This document shows positions 33,309 through 41,798 of a DNA stretch of 64,000 nt, one piece after another; position 1 is the stretch's first letter, and every line of letters starts with the position of its first letter. The position numbers were made by a program, and so were the translations under genes. Under the pieces are notes generated by a model. That model saw nothing but the letters and a program-made list of their open reading frames with translations, searched no databases and was not told the DNA's origin. The stretch spans positions 1-64,000 of the forward strand of contig JAJDUJ010000023.1 of NCBI GenBank assembly GCA_022826705.1, read 5' to 3'. The stretch comes from Acidimicrobiia bacterium (lineage in GTDB: Bacteria > Actinomycetota > Acidimicrobiia > Acidimicrobiales > Bin134).

Positions 33309-34517
33309 ATGAACGAGGTCTGGGACGCAGCAATCATCGGGGCCGGGCCGTCGGGGTGCGCGGCGGCCATCACCCTGGCCCGGGCCGGCCAGCGGGTGGT
33401 GATGGTGGACCGGGCCCGCTTCCCCCGCCCCAAGGCCTGCGGCGACGGCCTCACCGCCGGGGCGCTGCGGCTTCTGGAGGGTTTGGGTTTAGACCCAACT
33501 CCGATCTCGACTTGGATGCCGGTGGAAGACGTCTGCATCCGATCGCCCTCAGGCCGCACCGTCGAGTTCCCCCTGCCCCGAAAGGGCGGCCAGTTCGCAG
33601 CAGTCGTCCCCCGGGCGGAATTGGACAACGCGCTGGTGGAGCAGGCCAAGGGCGAAGGCGCCGTGCTGATGGAGGGCGCCGCCTGCCAGGGGATTTCCGA
33701 GGATGACGGCCAAGTGGCGCTGGAGGTGGAGGACCACGGAACAGTGACGGCCCGATTCGCCATCGCTGCCGACGGGATGTGGTCGCCCACCCGCAAGTAC
33801 CTGGACCTGGCCGCCGACGGCTACCGGGGAGACTGGCACGCGTTCCGCCAGTACTGGTCGGGAGTGGCCACTCCGGCCAGCCGGGCCTTGTGGGTGTGGT
33901 TCGAAGAGGAGATTCTGCCCGGCTATGTCTGGTCTTTTCCACTTCCCGACGGCCGGGCCAACGTGGGATTCGGCGTGCGCCGCGGCGGGCCGGTGGCGGT
34001 GGGCGACATGGGCAAGCTGTGGCGGGAGCTGCTGGAGCGGGACCACATCCGAGCGGTTCTAGGCCATGGCGCTCAGCCGGAGACCTCCCACCGGGCCTGG
34101 CCCATTCCCGCCCGCATCGACAAGATCCCGCTAACCGCCAGGCGAACCATGTTCACCGGCGACGCCGCGGCGGCAACCGACCCGATGAGCGGCGAGGGCA
34201 TCGCCCAGGCCTTGCTCACCGGCATCGGCGCGGCCAACTCCGTGCTAGCGGGCGGCGGTGAAGCCGCCCAGGTAATGGCCGCCTACCGCAGATTCGTGCG
34301 CATGGAGCTGTTCGCCGACCATCGCATGGCCCGCCGCCTCGGTCGGGTCTTGGCCACGCGGCCCGGTGCCCGCGGGGCCGTGCGCATTGCCGGGCTCACC
34401 CCCTGGACCCGGCGAAACTTCGCCCGCTGGCTCTTCGAGGACTACCCCCGGTCCATCATCACCACCCCCCGCCGCTGGTTCCGCAAACCCCTCACCACCC
34501 CCGGCGCTTACCGCTGA
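33309..34517 (+). CDS. Geranylgeranyl reductase family FAD-dependent oxidoreductase
   Basis: A 402-residue flavoprotein. AAIIGAGPSGCAAAITLARAG binds FAD, FPRPKACGDGLT is the GGR-family signature close after, and GDAAAATDPMSGEGIAQALLTG forms the second FAD motif. Related enzymes saturate isoprenoid chains of quinones, lipids or chlorophyll; actinobacterial members often act on menaquinone. The ATG at 33309 lies 13 nt after the VanW gene. The final region is Arg/Pro-rich and may touch the membrane. Substrate not determinable here. Confidence 0.8.
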   Translation: MNEVWDAAIIGAGPSGCAAAITLARAGQRVVMVDRARFPRPKACGDGLTAGALRLLEGLGLDPTPISTWMPVEDVCIRSPSGRTVEFPLPRKGGQFAAVVPRAELDNALVEQAKGEGAVLMEGAACQGISEDDGQVALEVEDHGTVTARFAIAADGMWSPTRKYLDLAADGYRGDWHAFRQYWSGVATPASRALWVWFEEEILPGYVWSFPLPDGRANVGFGVRRGGPVAVGDMGKLWRELLERDHIRAVLGHGAQPETSHRAWPIPARIDKIPLTARRTMFTGDAAAATDPMSGEGIAQALLTGIGAANSVLAGGGEAAQVMAAYRRFVRMELFADHRMARRLGRVLATRPGARGAVRIAGLTPWTRRNFARWLFEDYPRSIITTPRRWFRKPLTTPGAYR

Positions 34518-34532
34518 GCGCTTCAACCGCCG

Positions 34533-34538
34533 TAACCT
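34533..34538 (+). promoter_or_regulatory. Putative leaderless -10 box (TAACCT)
   Basis: TAACCT, 7 nt before the ATG at 34546, giving the SDR/PAP2/fusion operon its own promoter after the reductase gene. Confidence 0.4.
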
Positions 34539-34545
34539 TCCAACC

Positions 34546-35451
34546 ATGGCATTGAGTTTTGACAACCGGGTGGCGATCGTCACCGGGGCTGGAGGCGGCC
34601 TGGGGCGCCTGTATGCCCTGGAGTTGGCCCGGCGAGGGGCCCGGCTGGTGGTAAACGACTTGGGCGGGGCGGCCGACGGTACCGGGGCCAGCGAAGGACC
34701 GGCCCAGTTGGTGGCCAACGAGATCAACGATGGTGGCGGCGAAGCGGTGGCCGACACCAACTCAGTGGCCACCACCGAGGGCGGGGCGGCCATCACCGCC
34801 ACCGCGGTGGAGGCGTTTGGGCGGGTGGACGTGGTTGTAAACAACGCCGGAATCCTGCGGGACAAGACCTTCCACAAGCTGGAAGACGATCAGCTCCACC
34901 CGGTGCTCGCCGTCCACCTCCGGGGGGCGTTCAACGTGACCCGGCCGGCCTTCGTCCAGATGCGAGAGCAGGGCTATGGCCGCATCGTGTGCGCCACGTC
35001 CAACGCCGGCGTGCTGGGCAACTTCGGCCAGTCCAACTACAGCGCAGCCAAGATGGGATTGGTCGGGCTCACCAACACGCTGGCTCTGGAGGGAGCCAAG
35101 TACAACATCAAGGCCAACTGCGTGGCCCCGGTGGCCACCACCCGCATGACCGAGGCCATTTTCGGCGAGGAGATCAAAGAGGCCATGAGCCCGGAGCACG
35201 TCACCCCGGTGGTGTGCTTTTTGGCCCACGAGGACTGCCCGGTTTCGGGCGAGGTGTATTCCGCGGCCGGCGGCACCGTGGCCCGATTCTTCATTGGCCG
35301 GACCCCCGGCTACTACAACCCCGAGCTCACGGTCGAGGACGTGGCCGAGAACTTCGACCAGATCCGCGATGAAACCGGCTACAAAGTTCTGAACGACGCC
35401 AACCACGAGGTGGGCGTGGCCTACAAGACGATAAGGGCAGCACGCGAATGA
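34546..35451 (+). CDS. SDR family 3-hydroxyacyl-CoA dehydrogenase-like protein
   Basis: A 301-residue SDR of the MFE-2 dehydrogenase type: TGAGGGLG, NDLGGAADGTG, NNAGILRDKTFHK, SNAGVLGNFGQSNYSAAKMG with the Tyr/Lys pair, and a C-terminal extension (GGTVARFFIGRTPGYYNPEL) as in the SDR at 2198. It probably oxidises a (3R)-hydroxyacyl-CoA with NAD. Its stop is inside ATGA of the PAP2 gene, so the two are coupled, although a functional link between them is not obvious. Confidence 0.75.
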   Translation: MALSFDNRVAIVTGAGGGLGRLYALELARRGARLVVNDLGGAADGTGASEGPAQLVANEINDGGGEAVADTNSVATTEGGAAITATAVEAFGRVDVVVNNAGILRDKTFHKLEDDQLHPVLAVHLRGAFNVTRPAFVQMREQGYGRIVCATSNAGVLGNFGQSNYSAAKMGLVGLTNTLALEGAKYNIKANCVAPVATTRMTEAIFGEEIKEAMSPEHVTPVVCFLAHEDCPVSGEVYSAAGGTVARFFIGRTPGYYNPELTVEDVAENFDQIRDETGYKVLNDANHEVGVAYKTIRAARE

Positions 35452-36128
35452 CCGCTGACGAGGCCGAGCGCCCCGAGGAAGCTCCCGAAGCGGTCGACTC
35501 GCTGGAGGACCTCGAAGACGAGGACCTCGACGATGTGGCGTTCTTCGGCGAAGCGCTCGACCACGAGGCGCTTGACGGCGAGGCGTTCGAGGAGGACGTC
35601 CCTATAGGCACCTCGCCGGCCGTCGAGGCCTTTGACGAGGCCGTCGAGCAGATCTTCGCCCGCTTACGGGGCAACCCGGTGGCCGACCGGATGTTCTACA
35701 CCGCCTCGGAACTGGGCAACTTCAGCATCCTGTGGCACGCCCTGGCCTGGGCGGGAGCAACGTCCAAGCGAGGCCGCCGCCGGGCCATGCGGGTGTCGGT
35801 GGCCCTGGCGGTGGAGTCAGCGCTGGTCAACGGGCCGATCAAGTCGGCGTTCAACCGCTCTCGCCCATTGGCTGAGCACGACCACCCCCATCGCTTGCGC
35901 CAGCCGATCACCAGCAGCTTCCCCAGCGGCCACGCCAGCGCCGCGGTGGTGGCCGCCGTGTTGCTGTCCGAGTCCCGTCGCCGCCGTTGGCCCTTCTGGG
36001 CAATCGCCTCGGTGGTGGCGGCCAGCAGAGTGCATGTGCGCATCCATCACGCCTCCGACGTGGTGGTGGGCGCTCTCGTGGGGACAGTGATCGCCCGGCT
36101 CTTCAAGAAGATCTGGCCCCTCCGCTAG
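35448..36128 (+). CDS. PAP2 superfamily membrane phosphatase
   Basis: A 226-residue PAP2 enzyme with an unusually acidic N-terminal tail of about 50 residues (repeating LED/EDLD and DHEALDGEAF), then helices carrying the three phosphatase motifs: KSAFNRSRP (Lys132, Arg139), PSGHAS with His162, and SRVHVRIHHASD with the second His and Asp. It would dephosphorylate a lipid such as undecaprenyl diphosphate or phosphatidate on the outer side. It starts in an ATGA overlap with the SDR; the fusion gene follows after 14 nt. Confidence 0.85.
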   Translation: MTADEAERPEEAPEAVDSLEDLEDEDLDDVAFFGEALDHEALDGEAFEEDVPIGTSPAVEAFDEAVEQIFARLRGNPVADRMFYTASELGNFSILWHALAWAGATSKRGRRRAMRVSVALAVESALVNGPIKSAFNRSRPLAEHDHPHRLRQPITSSFPSGHASAAVVAAVLLSESRRRRWPFWAIASVVAASRVHVRIHHASDVVVGALVGTVIARLFKKIWPLR

Positions 36129-36142
36129 AGGGCAAGAAGAAC

Positions 36143-37222
36143 ATGGCCGATCGAGCCACCGTCGGCGTCTACGAGAACCGGGCTGGCGAATGGCTGGCCC
36201 AGCGCCAGCCCAAATCCACCGCCGGGGTCGAGGCTTTCGCCGCTCTCGACCGACCCGAGGGAGTCACCGCCGATTTGGGCTGTGGCCCCGGCTGGCATAC
36301 CTCCGTACTGCCCAGCCCGGCGTTGGCCATCGATGCGGCCCGGTCGATGCTGGAGATGGTTCCCGACCACGCGCCCGATGCCCTGCGCTGCCGAGCCGAC
36401 CTGGCCGCGCTGCCTCTGGCCCCTGGGTCGCTGGCCGGGGCCTGGGCATCGCGTAGCTATGTCCACCTCGACCGGCGCCATGTGCCGTTGGCCCTGGCCG
36501 ACCTGCACCGGGCGCTGGCCCCGGGCGCTCCGGTGGAGCTTCACATTTTCGAGGGGGATGCCGACTTCGAGCCGTTCTCCGACGACGACTTCCCGGGCCG
36601 ACGCTTCTCCCAGTGGCCTCAAAACTGGATTGCACCCTTGATGGAGGGGGCCGGATTCACCCTAGATGCGTTGGAGCGATTGGACCGGCCCCCCAAGGTG
36701 GCCACCCTGATCGTCAAGGGCCGCAGAACCCGCACGCTGCCCGACACCGTGGGGCCGGAGATGCGCCTGCTGATCTGCGGCCTGAACCCCAGCGTGTACG
36801 CCGCCGATGCCGGCGCGGGGTTTGCCCGGCCCGGCAACCGGTTCTGGCCCGCGGCGCTGGCCGCCGGGCTGGTGAGCGCCGACCGGGACCCCCGGCGTGC
36901 GCTCATCGACCACGGCGTGGGCATGACCGATCTGGTGAAGCGGGCCACGCCCCGAGCCGACGCGCTCACCGCCGATGAGTACCGCCACGGCCTCAACCGG
37001 CTGGAGTGGCTGGTGGGCTGGCTCAAGCCCGCCGCGGTGTGCTTTGTGGGCCTCGCCGGCTGGCGGGCCGCGATGGACAGAAAGGCAAAGGCCGGAGTGC
37101 AACCCCAGGAGTTGGCCGGTGTGCCGGTTTATGTGATGCCCTCAACCAGTGGGGCAGCCGCCGGGTATCAACTGCCTGACTATGTCACCCACCTCCAGCA
37201 GGCTGCGGCGCTAGCGACCTGA
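36143..37222 (+). CDS. Methyltransferase-Mug DNA glycosylase fusion
   Basis: A 359-residue two-domain protein. Residues 1-190 are a class I SAM-methyltransferase-like domain (ADLGCGPGWHTSVL at 43-56, then LAIDAARSM). Residues 205-359 match E. coli Mug uracil/thymine mismatch glycosylase: LICGLNPSVYAADAG (209-223), FARPGNRFWPA, HGVGMTDLVKRAT and VMPSTSGAA (331-339), where the catalytic Asn and the leaving-base loop sit. The combination suggests base excision joined to modification or to a regulatory SAM sensor. A single reading frame with no stop argues against an assembly artefact. The tail overlaps the converging LLM gene by 38 bp. Confidence 0.8.
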   Translation: MADRATVGVYENRAGEWLAQRQPKSTAGVEAFAALDRPEGVTADLGCGPGWHTSVLPSPALAIDAARSMLEMVPDHAPDALRCRADLAALPLAPGSLAGAWASRSYVHLDRRHVPLALADLHRALAPGAPVELHIFEGDADFEPFSDDDFPGRRFSQWPQNWIAPLMEGAGFTLDALERLDRPPKVATLIVKGRRTRTLPDTVGPEMRLLICGLNPSVYAADAGAGFARPGNRFWPAALAAGLVSADRDPRRALIDHGVGMTDLVKRATPRADALTADEYRHGLNRLEWLVGWLKPAAVCFVGLAGWRAAMDRKAKAGVQPQELAGVPVYVMPSTSGAAAGYQLPDYVTHLQQAAALAT

Positions 37223-38165
37223 CCGCCTCCCAGGGGTCGATCCCGCCCAGGGGCATCACCATGAGCGACGAGGTAGTGGCGCCGTTGTCGAAGTAGCGGT
37301 CGATGTGCTTGCGGCACTCCTCGGGGGTGCCGTTCACGATGAGGTCGTCCACCACCTGCTCGGGGATGGCCTCCAGCGATCCGGCCCGGTCGCCAGCCGC
37401 CCACCGCTCCCAGTGCTCGGCCAACAGGTCACCCCGGCCCAGCCACTGGTGGAAGGCCCGATAGACCGGCACATTGAGATAGCCGGCCACCGCCCGCCGT
37501 CCTTGGGCGATCACCGTCTCGCGGTCGGGGTTGGGGCAAACGAAGATACGGGCCACTATCTCTTTGTCGGGCCCCTGGGCGTTGACGATCTCGCTCACCC
37601 GGGCGGTGTCATCGGCCGACAGCCAGTTGATGATGGTCCCGTCGGCCTCCTTGCCAGCCAGTGTCAGCATCTGGGATCGCAGCGCCGCCACCAAGATGGG
37701 GGGCGGTTCGGGGGGAACCAACCCCAGCCGAAACCCCTGCACCGAGAAGGTCTCGTAGTCGCCGCTCACCTTCTCACCGGCCAGAGCGGGCTTGAGGAAC
37801 CGCACCAGATCCCGCACTCGCTGATAGGGCGCCTCGAACGGGATGGAGTTCCACCGCTCCACGATCACATCCGAGGAGCTGCCCAGCCCGAGGAGGAACC
37901 GCCCCGGAGCCAGCGTGGCCAGCGTGGCCGCCGACTGGGCCACCAGTGCGGGTCCCCGGGTGTAGGCCGGGACGATGGCTGTGCCCAGGCGCAGGGTCGG
38001 CGCCCACTGGGAGGCCAGCACCAGCGGAGTGAAGGCGTCGTGGGAGTTGGACTCTGACGACCACACATCGGTGTAGCCCAATTCGACCAGCTCCGCCATC
38101 TGCGCCGCCTGCTGGTCGAGGGGGCCGAACAGGGGAACCGTCATCCCGTCACGTCGTGAAGCCAT
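37185..38165 (-). CDS. LLM class F420-dependent oxidoreductase
   Basis: A 326-residue luciferase-like monooxygenase-fold enzyme. YTDVWSSESNSHDAFTPLVLASQWAPTLRLGTAIVPAYTRGP, TLATLAPGRFLLGLGSSSD and the PPILVAALRSQMLTLAG strand mark the TIM barrel, with the residues used by F420 in actinobacterial members. It likely uses F420 for hydride transfer on a small molecule. Its ATG lies 6 nt from TAGAGT; the promoter region is shared with the divergent PHA synthase gene. Confidence 0.8.
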   Translation of the reverse strand: MASRRDGMTVPLFGPLDQQAAQMAELVELGYTDVWSSESNSHDAFTPLVLASQWAPTLRLGTAIVPAYTRGPALVAQSAATLATLAPGRFLLGLGSSSDVIVERWNSIPFEAPYQRVRDLVRFLKPALAGEKVSGDYETFSVQGFRLGLVPPEPPPILVAALRSQMLTLAGKEADGTIINWLSADDTARVSEIVNAQGPDKEIVARIFVCPNPDRETVIAQGRRAVAGYLNVPVYRAFHQWLGRGDLLAEHWERWAAGDRAGSLEAIPEQVVDDLIVNGTPEECRKHIDRYFDNGATTSSLMVMPLGGIDPWEAVRSLAPQPAGGG

Positions 38166-38171
38166 GCCGCA

Positions 38172-38177
38172 ACTCTA
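38172..38177 (-). promoter_or_regulatory. Putative leaderless -10 box (TAGAGT)
   Basis: Minus-strand TAGAGT, 6 nt before the ATG at 38165. Confidence 0.4.
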
Positions 38178-38213
38178 TGGCTCCAGGGTAAGGGCTCTGC
38201 CAAGCTTGCTTGA

Positions 38214-38219
38214 TATAGT
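38214..38219 (+). promoter_or_regulatory. Putative -10 box (TATAGT) of the PHA synthase gene
   Basis: TATAGT, 8 nt before the GTG at 38228; five of six bases match TATAAT. No clear -35 box was found. Confidence 0.5.
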
Positions 38220-38227
38220 TCCCAGCC

Positions 38228-39991
38228 GTGAGCGAAGACGTCGAAGCAGGGTCTATCGGAGCCACCGCAGGCGAATCCGACGTTTTGGACCCCAACTGGG
38301 TGGGGGACCAAATCCTCGACACGCTCGACCCGGTCTACTTCGCCCGAACCCTGGTCAATGCGGGCATGAAGGCGGCATCCAACCCGGTGGGGGTGGGCAC
38401 GGCGCTGCTGAAAGCGGCCGCCGGAGCCATGAAGGTAGGAGCGGCCACGATGGCCAAGGCGGCCAAGACCGCCGACCCCGAGGCCCCCTCACCCATCCAG
38501 CCCCAGCCCAAGGACCATCGCTGGACCTCCAAGGCCTGGCAGGACAATCCCTATTTCTTCGGCCTCCAGCAAACGTATCTGCTCACCAGGAACCTGGCCG
38601 ATGACCTCATCGACGCCGCCAACCTCGACGAGGCCGAGCACCGCAAGGCCAAGTTCGCCGCCTCGTTCGCCTTCGACACCCTCGCTCCCACCAACATGCT
38701 GCTCACCAACCCCGACGCCTTGGCCAAAGCGGCCGCCACCGGGGGGGCCAGCGTGGTGAAGGGCGCAGCCAACATGCTTCACGATCTGCGCCACAACGAA
38801 GGGTGGCCCTCCAAGGTGGACGACTCGGGATTCGAGCCGGGGCTGAACATGGCCTTGACTCCCGGCAAGGTGGTGTACCGCAGCAACCTGATCGAGGTGA
38901 TGCAGTACGAGCCCCAGACCGAGCAGACCTACGAGATCCCGATGCTGTTCTGCCCGCCGTGGATCAACAAGTACTACATCATGGACTTGGCCCCGCAGAA
39001 GAGCCTGATCGAGTGGGCGGTTCAGCAGGGCCACACCTGCTTCACCATCAGCTATCGCAACCCCGACGGGTCGATGCGCGACATCAGCTTTGAGGACTAC
39101 CTCCGCCAGGGACCCCTCGACGCCCTGCGAGTGGTGCGGGAGATCACCGGCCAGGAGAAGGTGAACACCGTCAACGTGTGCCTGGGGGGCACGCTCAGCG
39201 CCATCGCCATGGCACACGGCGCGGCCACCGGCGACCAGCCGATCCACACCGCCACGTTCCTGAACACTCTCACCGACTTCTCCGACCCCGGCGTGCTGGG
39301 CGCGTTCACCGACGAGCCCACCGTGGCCGGACTCGAGCGCAAGATGGCCGATCAGGGCTACCTCGAGGCCAGCGAAATGGCCCGCACCTTCGACGCCATC
39401 CGAGCCAACGACCTGATCTTCCAGTACGTGGTGAACAACTGGCTGCTGGGCGAGGACCCCCCGGCTTTCGACCTGCTGGCCTGGAACAACGACAGCACCC
39501 GGATGCCAGCTCGCATGCACAGCAGCTACCTGCGCCGGTGCTATCTGGAGAACCAGCTTGCCAACGACGCCTTCGAGGTGGACGGCACCGTGCTGCACCC
39601 CGCTGATGTGAAGCAGGACAGCTACGTGCTGTCGGCCATCGACGACCACATCGTGCCGTGGACCGCGGCCTATCGCACCGCCAACCTGCTGGGTGGCCAG
39701 AACCGTTTCGTGCTCAGCACGTCGGGGCACATCGCCGGCATCGTCAACCCGCCCAGCCCTAAGGCTCGCCACTGGACCAACGACCAGATCGCCGAGACCC
39801 CCGAGCGGTGGCTGGAAGGCGCCGAACAACACCAGCACACGTGGTGGGAAGACTGGGCCCAGTGGATCGGCGAGCGGGCCGGCAAGAAGGTGGCTGCTCC
39901 CCAGCAGATCGGCAGCAAGGCCTACACGCCGATGGAGGATGCGCCGGGCCTCTACGTGAAGATGCGCCCCGGCGACACCGTCTCGGCCTGA
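38228..39991 (+). CDS. phaC: PhaC-like poly(3-hydroxyalkanoate) synthase
   Basis: A 587-residue alpha/beta-hydrolase of PHA synthase type. The lipase-box variant NVCLGG puts the nucleophile Cys at residue 318. SAIDDHIVPW holds the catalytic Asp and STSGHIAGIVNPP the His, all in family order. Length and the DNPYFFGLQQTYLLTRNL N-terminal region match class I enzymes. It polymerises 3-hydroxyacyl-CoA into granules. A phasin-like gene follows after 77 bp, then a strong terminator. The N-terminal 60 residues are alanine-rich and lack recognisable domains. Confidence 0.85.
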   Translation: MSEDVEAGSIGATAGESDVLDPNWVGDQILDTLDPVYFARTLVNAGMKAASNPVGVGTALLKAAAGAMKVGAATMAKAAKTADPEAPSPIQPQPKDHRWTSKAWQDNPYFFGLQQTYLLTRNLADDLIDAANLDEAEHRKAKFAASFAFDTLAPTNMLLTNPDALAKAAATGGASVVKGAANMLHDLRHNEGWPSKVDDSGFEPGLNMALTPGKVVYRSNLIEVMQYEPQTEQTYEIPMLFCPPWINKYYIMDLAPQKSLIEWAVQQGHTCFTISYRNPDGSMRDISFEDYLRQGPLDALRVVREITGQEKVNTVNVCLGGTLSAIAMAHGAATGDQPIHTATFLNTLTDFSDPGVLGAFTDEPTVAGLERKMADQGYLEASEMARTFDAIRANDLIFQYVVNNWLLGEDPPAFDLLAWNNDSTRMPARMHSSYLRRCYLENQLANDAFEVDGTVLHPADVKQDSYVLSAIDDHIVPWTAAYRTANLLGGQNRFVLSTSGHIAGIVNPPSPKARHWTNDQIAETPERWLEGAEQHQHTWWEDWAQWIGERAGKKVAAPQQIGSKAYTPMEDAPGLYVKMRPGDTVSA

Positions 39992-40032
39992 TTCTCCAGT
40001 GCCATAGATTCAGAAAAAATATTCTCCCTGAA

Positions 40033-40061
40033 TTGGCAATCAAGCCTTTGCTAAGTAAAGT
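40033..40061 (+). promoter_or_regulatory. Sigma-70-type promoter of the phasin-like gene
   Basis: TTGGCA (40033-40038), a 17-nt spacer and TAAAGT (40056-40061). The -10 box ends 7 nt before the ATG, predicting a leaderless mRNA. The flanks are AT-rich compared with the rest of the window. This allows the granule protein to be made in excess of the upstream synthase. Confidence 0.6.
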
Positions 40062-40068
40062 AAGCAAC

Positions 40069-40380
40069 ATGACCGACGTCAAAGAAATCACTGAAGCCGT
40101 ACAGGAACAGGTTCTGAGCGCCCTCAAGATGGGCCAGACCGCCATCGTCGAAGGTGTCCGCACCTGGACCGATACGGTCGGCAACATCACCCCGGACAGC
40201 TTGAAGCTCGATTCCGTGCCCGGCCTTGACTCCCTGCCCGATCCCAAGGAGCTGATGAACGTCAGCTTCGGGTTCGCCCAGGAACTGCTCAACACCCAAA
40301 AGGAGTTCGCCCAGAACCTGTTGGCCGCAGCCAGCGCCAACGGTTCGGCTTCCGCCCAGCCAGTCGCCAAGAAGAGCTGA
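40069..40380 (+). CDS. Phasin-like PHA granule-associated protein
   Basis: A 103-residue, largely helical amphipathic protein: an N-terminal helix (KEITEAVQEQVLSALKMGQTAIVEGVRTW), a Pro/Leu-rich centre (SVPGLDSLPDPKELMN) and a second helix (FGFAQELLNTQKEFAQNLLAAA), ending in a short basic tail KKS. Composition and size match phasins that coat polyester granules. Placement between the PHA synthase gene and a strong terminator, with its own good promoter, supports this. Sequence similarity to named phasin families could not be checked. Confidence 0.7.
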   Translation: MTDVKEITEAVQEQVLSALKMGQTAIVEGVRTWTDTVGNITPDSLKLDSVPGLDSLPDPKELMNVSFGFAQELLNTQKEFAQNLLAAASANGSASAQPVAKKS

Positions 40381-40403
40381 ATCCCCCCTCAGCTCATTCC
40401 TGC

Positions 40404-40441
40404 AAACGGGGCCGGTCATTGACCGGCCCCGTTTTATTTTT
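40404..40441 (+). terminator. Strong intrinsic terminator after the PHA genes
   Basis: A near-continuous 15-bp inverted repeat (arms 40404-40418 and 40420-40434, core GGGGCCGGTCA) is followed by a T-rich run GTTTTATTTTTC. This is the clearest rho-independent terminator in the window and separates the phaC/phasin unit from the dehydrogenase gene. Confidence 0.85.
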
Positions 40442-40479
40442 CTATCGCTTGCGTACTATCCTAAACAGCCACGTAGGGG

Positions 40480-40495
40480 CCGCCGGACACGGCGG
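40480..40495 (+). promoter_or_regulatory. Leader hairpin upstream of 3-hydroxybutyryl-CoA dehydrogenase
   Basis: CCGCCG, loop GACA, CGGCGG: a perfect 6-bp GC stem that ends 14 nt before the ATG at 40510, followed by the ribosome site GGGAGGG. A possible -10 (TACTAT, 40454-40459) would put it inside a leader of about 45 nt. It could modulate translation. Confidence 0.4.
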
Positions 40496-40509
40496 ACGGG
40501 AGGGAAACC

Positions 40510-41427
40510 ATGACTACGGGTGCTGACTCTTCTGGCGCGCAGCCGCCTGAGGATTTCGAGTCTCCGCTGGAGCCGATCAACAAGGTCGGAGTGATCGGCG
40601 GCGGGATAATGGGATCGGGAATCGCTGAGGTGTGTGCCCGAGTCGGCTTGGACACCTTGGTGATAGAGGTGGACGACACCGCAGTCAGCATCGCCCGAAA
40701 GTCGATCGAGGATTCCCTGAACAAGGCGGTCTCCCGCAACAAGGTGCCGGCGTCAACTCGAGACCTGGCCTTGGACTCGCTCAGCTTCAGCACCGACATG
40801 GGCGACCTGGCCGACCGGGATATGGCGATCGAGGCTGTGATCGAATCGCTGGAAGAGAAGCTGTCGGTGTTTCGGGCCATGGACAAAGTGATGGCTCCAA
40901 ACGCCATCTTGGCCACCAACACCTCCTCCATTCCCATCATCACCCTGGGTTCCATAACCAGCCGGTCGGACATGGTGCTCGGCATGCACTTCTTCAACCC
41001 GGCCCCGATACAGCCCTTGGTGGAGCTGGTGCGCTCGCTGGGCACATCCTTGGAGACCATCGACCGGGTCGACCGTTTCGCAGTGGAAGTTCTGGGCAAG
41101 CGGGTGATCCGCTGCCGAGATCGGGCCGGGTTCGTGGTGAACCGGCTGCTGGTGCCCTATTTGCTCGACGCCATCCGCATGTTCGACGAGGGCAAGGTGA
41201 GCGCGGCCGACATCGACAGCGGGATGATGTACGGATGCGGCCATCCCATGGGCCCGCTTACGCTGTGCGATCTCATCGGGCTGGACACCATCGAGGCGGT
41301 GGCCGACGTGCTCTACGAGGAGTTCAAAGGATCCCACAACGCCCCGCCCCCGCTGCTGCGGCGCATGGTGGCCGCCGGACATCTGGGCCGAAAGACGGGC
41401 AAGGGCTTCTACGATTACGAAAGCTAG
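40510..41427 (+). CDS. 3-hydroxybutyryl-CoA dehydrogenase
   Basis: A 305-residue 3-hydroxyacyl-CoA dehydrogenase. KVGVIGGGIMGSGIAEVCA (from about residue 25) binds NAD, IEAVIESLEEKLSVF and ATNTSSIPI precede GMHFFNPAPIQPLVELV with the catalytic His, and the C-terminal helical domain holds RAGFVVNRLLVPYL and GPLTLCDLIGLDT. It interconverts (S)-3-hydroxybutyryl-CoA and acetoacetyl-CoA. A GGGAGGG ribosome site lies 6 nt upstream of the ATG. It sits between the PHA genes and an XRE regulator. The N-terminus has about 20 extra disordered residues. Confidence 0.85.
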   Translation: MTTGADSSGAQPPEDFESPLEPINKVGVIGGGIMGSGIAEVCARVGLDTLVIEVDDTAVSIARKSIEDSLNKAVSRNKVPASTRDLALDSLSFSTDMGDLADRDMAIEAVIESLEEKLSVFRAMDKVMAPNAILATNTSSIPIITLGSITSRSDMVLGMHFFNPAPIQPLVELVRSLGTSLETIDRVDRFAVEVLGKRVIRCRDRAGFVVNRLLVPYLLDAIRMFDEGKVSAADIDSGMMYGCGHPMGPLTLCDLIGLDTIEAVADVLYEEFKGSHNAPPPLLRRMVAAGHLGRKTGKGFYDYES

Positions 41428-41435
41428 GGCTGATC

Positions 41436-41798
41436 ATGGACCAAGCTGCCGTTGAGGCATTCGGAAACTATCTGCGCAGCCAGCGCAAGCTGGCCCAGCT
41501 CACTTTGCGGGAGCTGTCCGACCTGGCCCAGGTTTCCAACCCCTACCTCAGCCAGTTGGAGCGAGGCCTGCACCAGCCTTCGGTGCGGGTGATCAAGTCG
41601 CTGGCCACCGCGCTGAACTTGTCGGCCGAGACCCTCCTAGCCCAGGCCGCCGGCATCGATGCCGCCAACGGCGAGGGTTTGGACGGCGTCTCCGACACCG
41701 AAACCACCATCCGGTCCGACGCCAACCTCTCCGACGAGCAGAAGGCGGCCCTTCTCGAGGTGTACCGGAGCATGACCGGCGGCAGCCAAGCCTCCTGA
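41436..41798 (+). CDS. XRE family transcriptional regulator
   Basis: A 120-residue protein with a Cro/CI helix-turn-helix at about residues 10-66 (NYLRSQRKLAQLTLRELSDLAQVSNPYLSQLERG, recognition helix PYLSQLERG). The C-terminal part (SDTETTIRSDANLSDEQKAALLEVYRSM) is helical and may dimerise or bind a ligand. It begins 8 nt after the dehydrogenase gene. A role as the PHA/beta-oxidation regulator is inferred only from position. Confidence 0.8.
   Translation: MDQAAVEAFGNYLRSQRKLAQLTLRELSDLAQVSNPYLSQLERGLHQPSVRVIKSLATALNLSAETLLAQAAGIDAANGEGLDGVSDTETTIRSDANLSDEQKAALLEVYRSMTGGSQAS

Noticed and set aside
32087-33796. 569-codon minus-strand frame
   Set aside because: Spans the VanW and reductase genes on the other strand and their junction; no domain visible.
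38489-39838. 449-codon minus-strand frame
   Set aside because: Antisense to phaC, whose catalytic triad and length fit the family.
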